NCBI GenBank assembly: GCA_001636815.1
Contig: AZHD01000017.1
Coordinates: forward strand, 527,944 to 591,943
Source: Niveomyces insectorum RCEF 264
Lineage: Eukaryota; Ascomycota; Sordariomycetes; Hypocreales; Cordycipitaceae
Direction: 5' to 3'
Length of the DNA stretch: 64,000 nucleotides
The position numbers and the translations under genes are program-made. The stretch's first letter is position 1, and the number at the start of each line of letters is the position of its first letter. The notes below the pieces were generated by a model that saw nothing but the letters and a program-made list of their open reading frames with translations, was not told the origin of the DNA and searched no databases. Shown one piece after another: positions 62,997 to 64,000 of the stretch.

Positions 62997-64000
62997 TCAA
63001 AGTAACGCTGTTTCCGGGTTCTTTCCATCTGCTGCCTCTTTTTCTTCTGCCGCCTTGGTTGCCTTCCATGCATGGAAGTCAAAGCCCAGCTGTTCAAGCG
63101 TTCGAACCTCGTTCCGCTTGTCACCCAGGGCGCGGTTGGCCGCCTTGATGAGCGGGAACCGCTGGCGTACCCAGGCTTTCTCCTCGCCCCAGTACGGCGG
63201 AATCTTGCCGGCCCCGCCATTTGCCAGCCCCCGCTCCAGCCGTGGCACCGCTTCGAGGCTGCGGTCGTGCAGCCAGTTGATGTAAATCACATCCCGGGGG
63301 AACGCCAGGTTGTGCACGAGTTTGCTCGCACCTTTTTCCTGCAGCGTCTGCATCTCCCACGCACGCATTTCCGCCATTGTCGGCATCGGCAGCCGGTTGG
63401 CCCACAGCCGCGCCACCCAGGCGCTCTGTGCTTCGGCAACGGGCATCGGCACGATGCGCTGTGGGATGCCCAGAAACGCCAGACTCGGGTCTTCAATGTA
63501 CAGAATGTGCTGGTACAGATGGTGCGCATAGGCGCCGTCCGTGATAATAGCCGTGTTGTCGTCTTTCTCTGTGTCGGTGTTGCGGAGGAAGGGAAACGAG
63601 TACAAGTAGCCAGTACAGAAGATGACGGCGTCGATGTCGCCCACCACCGAACCGTCGGCAAAGCAAACTGCCCGCGACTCTGGCAGAAACTGCACGATTT
63701 CGGGCTTCAGGCAGGCCCAGTTCTCGAGGGCTTGAACGTCTGCGGGTGGTGCTGCCGCTTCTTTCTCGGACACGAATACGGGCGACTGCGCGACCGTCGC
63801 TACCTGCGCACTGATGTCGATGCCCGAGGCCGAGTTGCCTACAACGACAACTTTCTGGTGCCCGTTAGCAACGTGATTACGGTCCAAAAACAAATTATGA
63901 CGAATTGGGACGCACCATGGCGGTGAAATCGTCTGGACGCCGGTAGAACTTGGAGTGGATCACGACGCCCGGATGCGCCCGGTCAAAGGCAGCCAGGCCG
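62997..64000 (-). CDS. Flavin-containing monooxygenase, 3' part (gene continues beyond the right edge)
   Basis: The visible exons are 64000-63918 (incomplete) and 63854-62997, joined across a 63-base intron (donor GTGCGT, branch GCTAAC, acceptor CACCAG) with phase 0. The first exon reads AAFDRAHPGVVIHSKFYRRP and the second starts KVVVVGNSASGIDIS, the NADPH-binding GxSxxG motif. IDAVIFCTGYLYSFPFL is the FATGY-like motif shared by FMOs and N-hydroxylating monooxygenases. The C-terminal part (LAFLGIPQRIVPMPVAEAQS) matches the yeast Fmo1/FMO-like group. The FAD-binding GxGxxG N-terminus is outside the window. It would add one oxygen to a nitrogen, sulfur or ketone with FAD and NADPH. Its promoter, and thus any CGGCAAA site, is not visible. 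Confidence 0.9.

Noticed and set aside
1..64000. CRISPR arrays, rRNA genes, prokaryotic operons
   Set aside because: Nothing of the kind is seen, and the introns and RIP scars show nuclear fungal DNA.

Overview
The window is genomic DNA from a filamentous ascomycete (Pezizomycotina, probably a Sordariomycete; the class is inferred from gene style only). It shows short introns of 45-124 bp with GTRNGT donors, CTAAC/CTGAC-like branch sites and YAG acceptors, Zn2Cys6 regulators, large MFS and OPT transporter genes, and AT-rich blocks whose transposon remnants carry the C-to-T/G-to-A scars of repeat-induced point mutation (RIP). Exon models below were built by hand from splice signals; in every multi-exon model the reading phase closes.

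Layout. 1-1333: the 3' end of a zinc-type alcohol dehydrogenase/enoyl reductase and an unassigned reading frame. 1334-8940: an AT-rich, RIP-degraded block with a nonsense-mutated zinc-finger fragment, a recognisable Ty1/copia gag-protease-integrase carcass on + and a 92-base assembly gap. 8945-11215: a single intact Est1/SMG7-like gene. 11700-14540: a second RIP block with a Ty3/gypsy reverse transcriptase-RNase H remnant on the minus strand. 14976-31879: a LanC-like gene, a dead aminoglycoside-phosphotransferase-like gene, an OPT oligopeptide transporter, a DHA2-type MFS transporter, an F-box/LRR-like gene and a cAMP-receptor-like GPCR. 34270-48883: a second DHA2 MFS transporter, a Zn2Cys6 regulator, a long calpain-type cysteine protease and a secreted SsuA/THI5-like solute-binding protein. 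50813-51924: a broken F-box gene.

52852-64000 looks like one co-regulated catabolic cluster: Zn2Cys6 regulator (minus), amidohydrolase (+), MFS transporter (minus), fumarylacetoacetase-like hydrolase (+), cupin (+) and a flavin monooxygenase (minus, running off the right edge). Regulator/amidohydrolase and transporter/hydrolase are divergent pairs. Both shared promoters carry palindromes built from CGGCAAA half-sites (55652-55668 and 59968-59991), and the cupin promoter carries two more half-sites. This shared element is the strongest undescribed signal I see. The arrangement suggests uptake, flavin-dependent oxygenation, amide/imine or ring hydrolysis, and C-C cleavage of a beta-diketo acid. 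The substrate cannot be read from the sequence.
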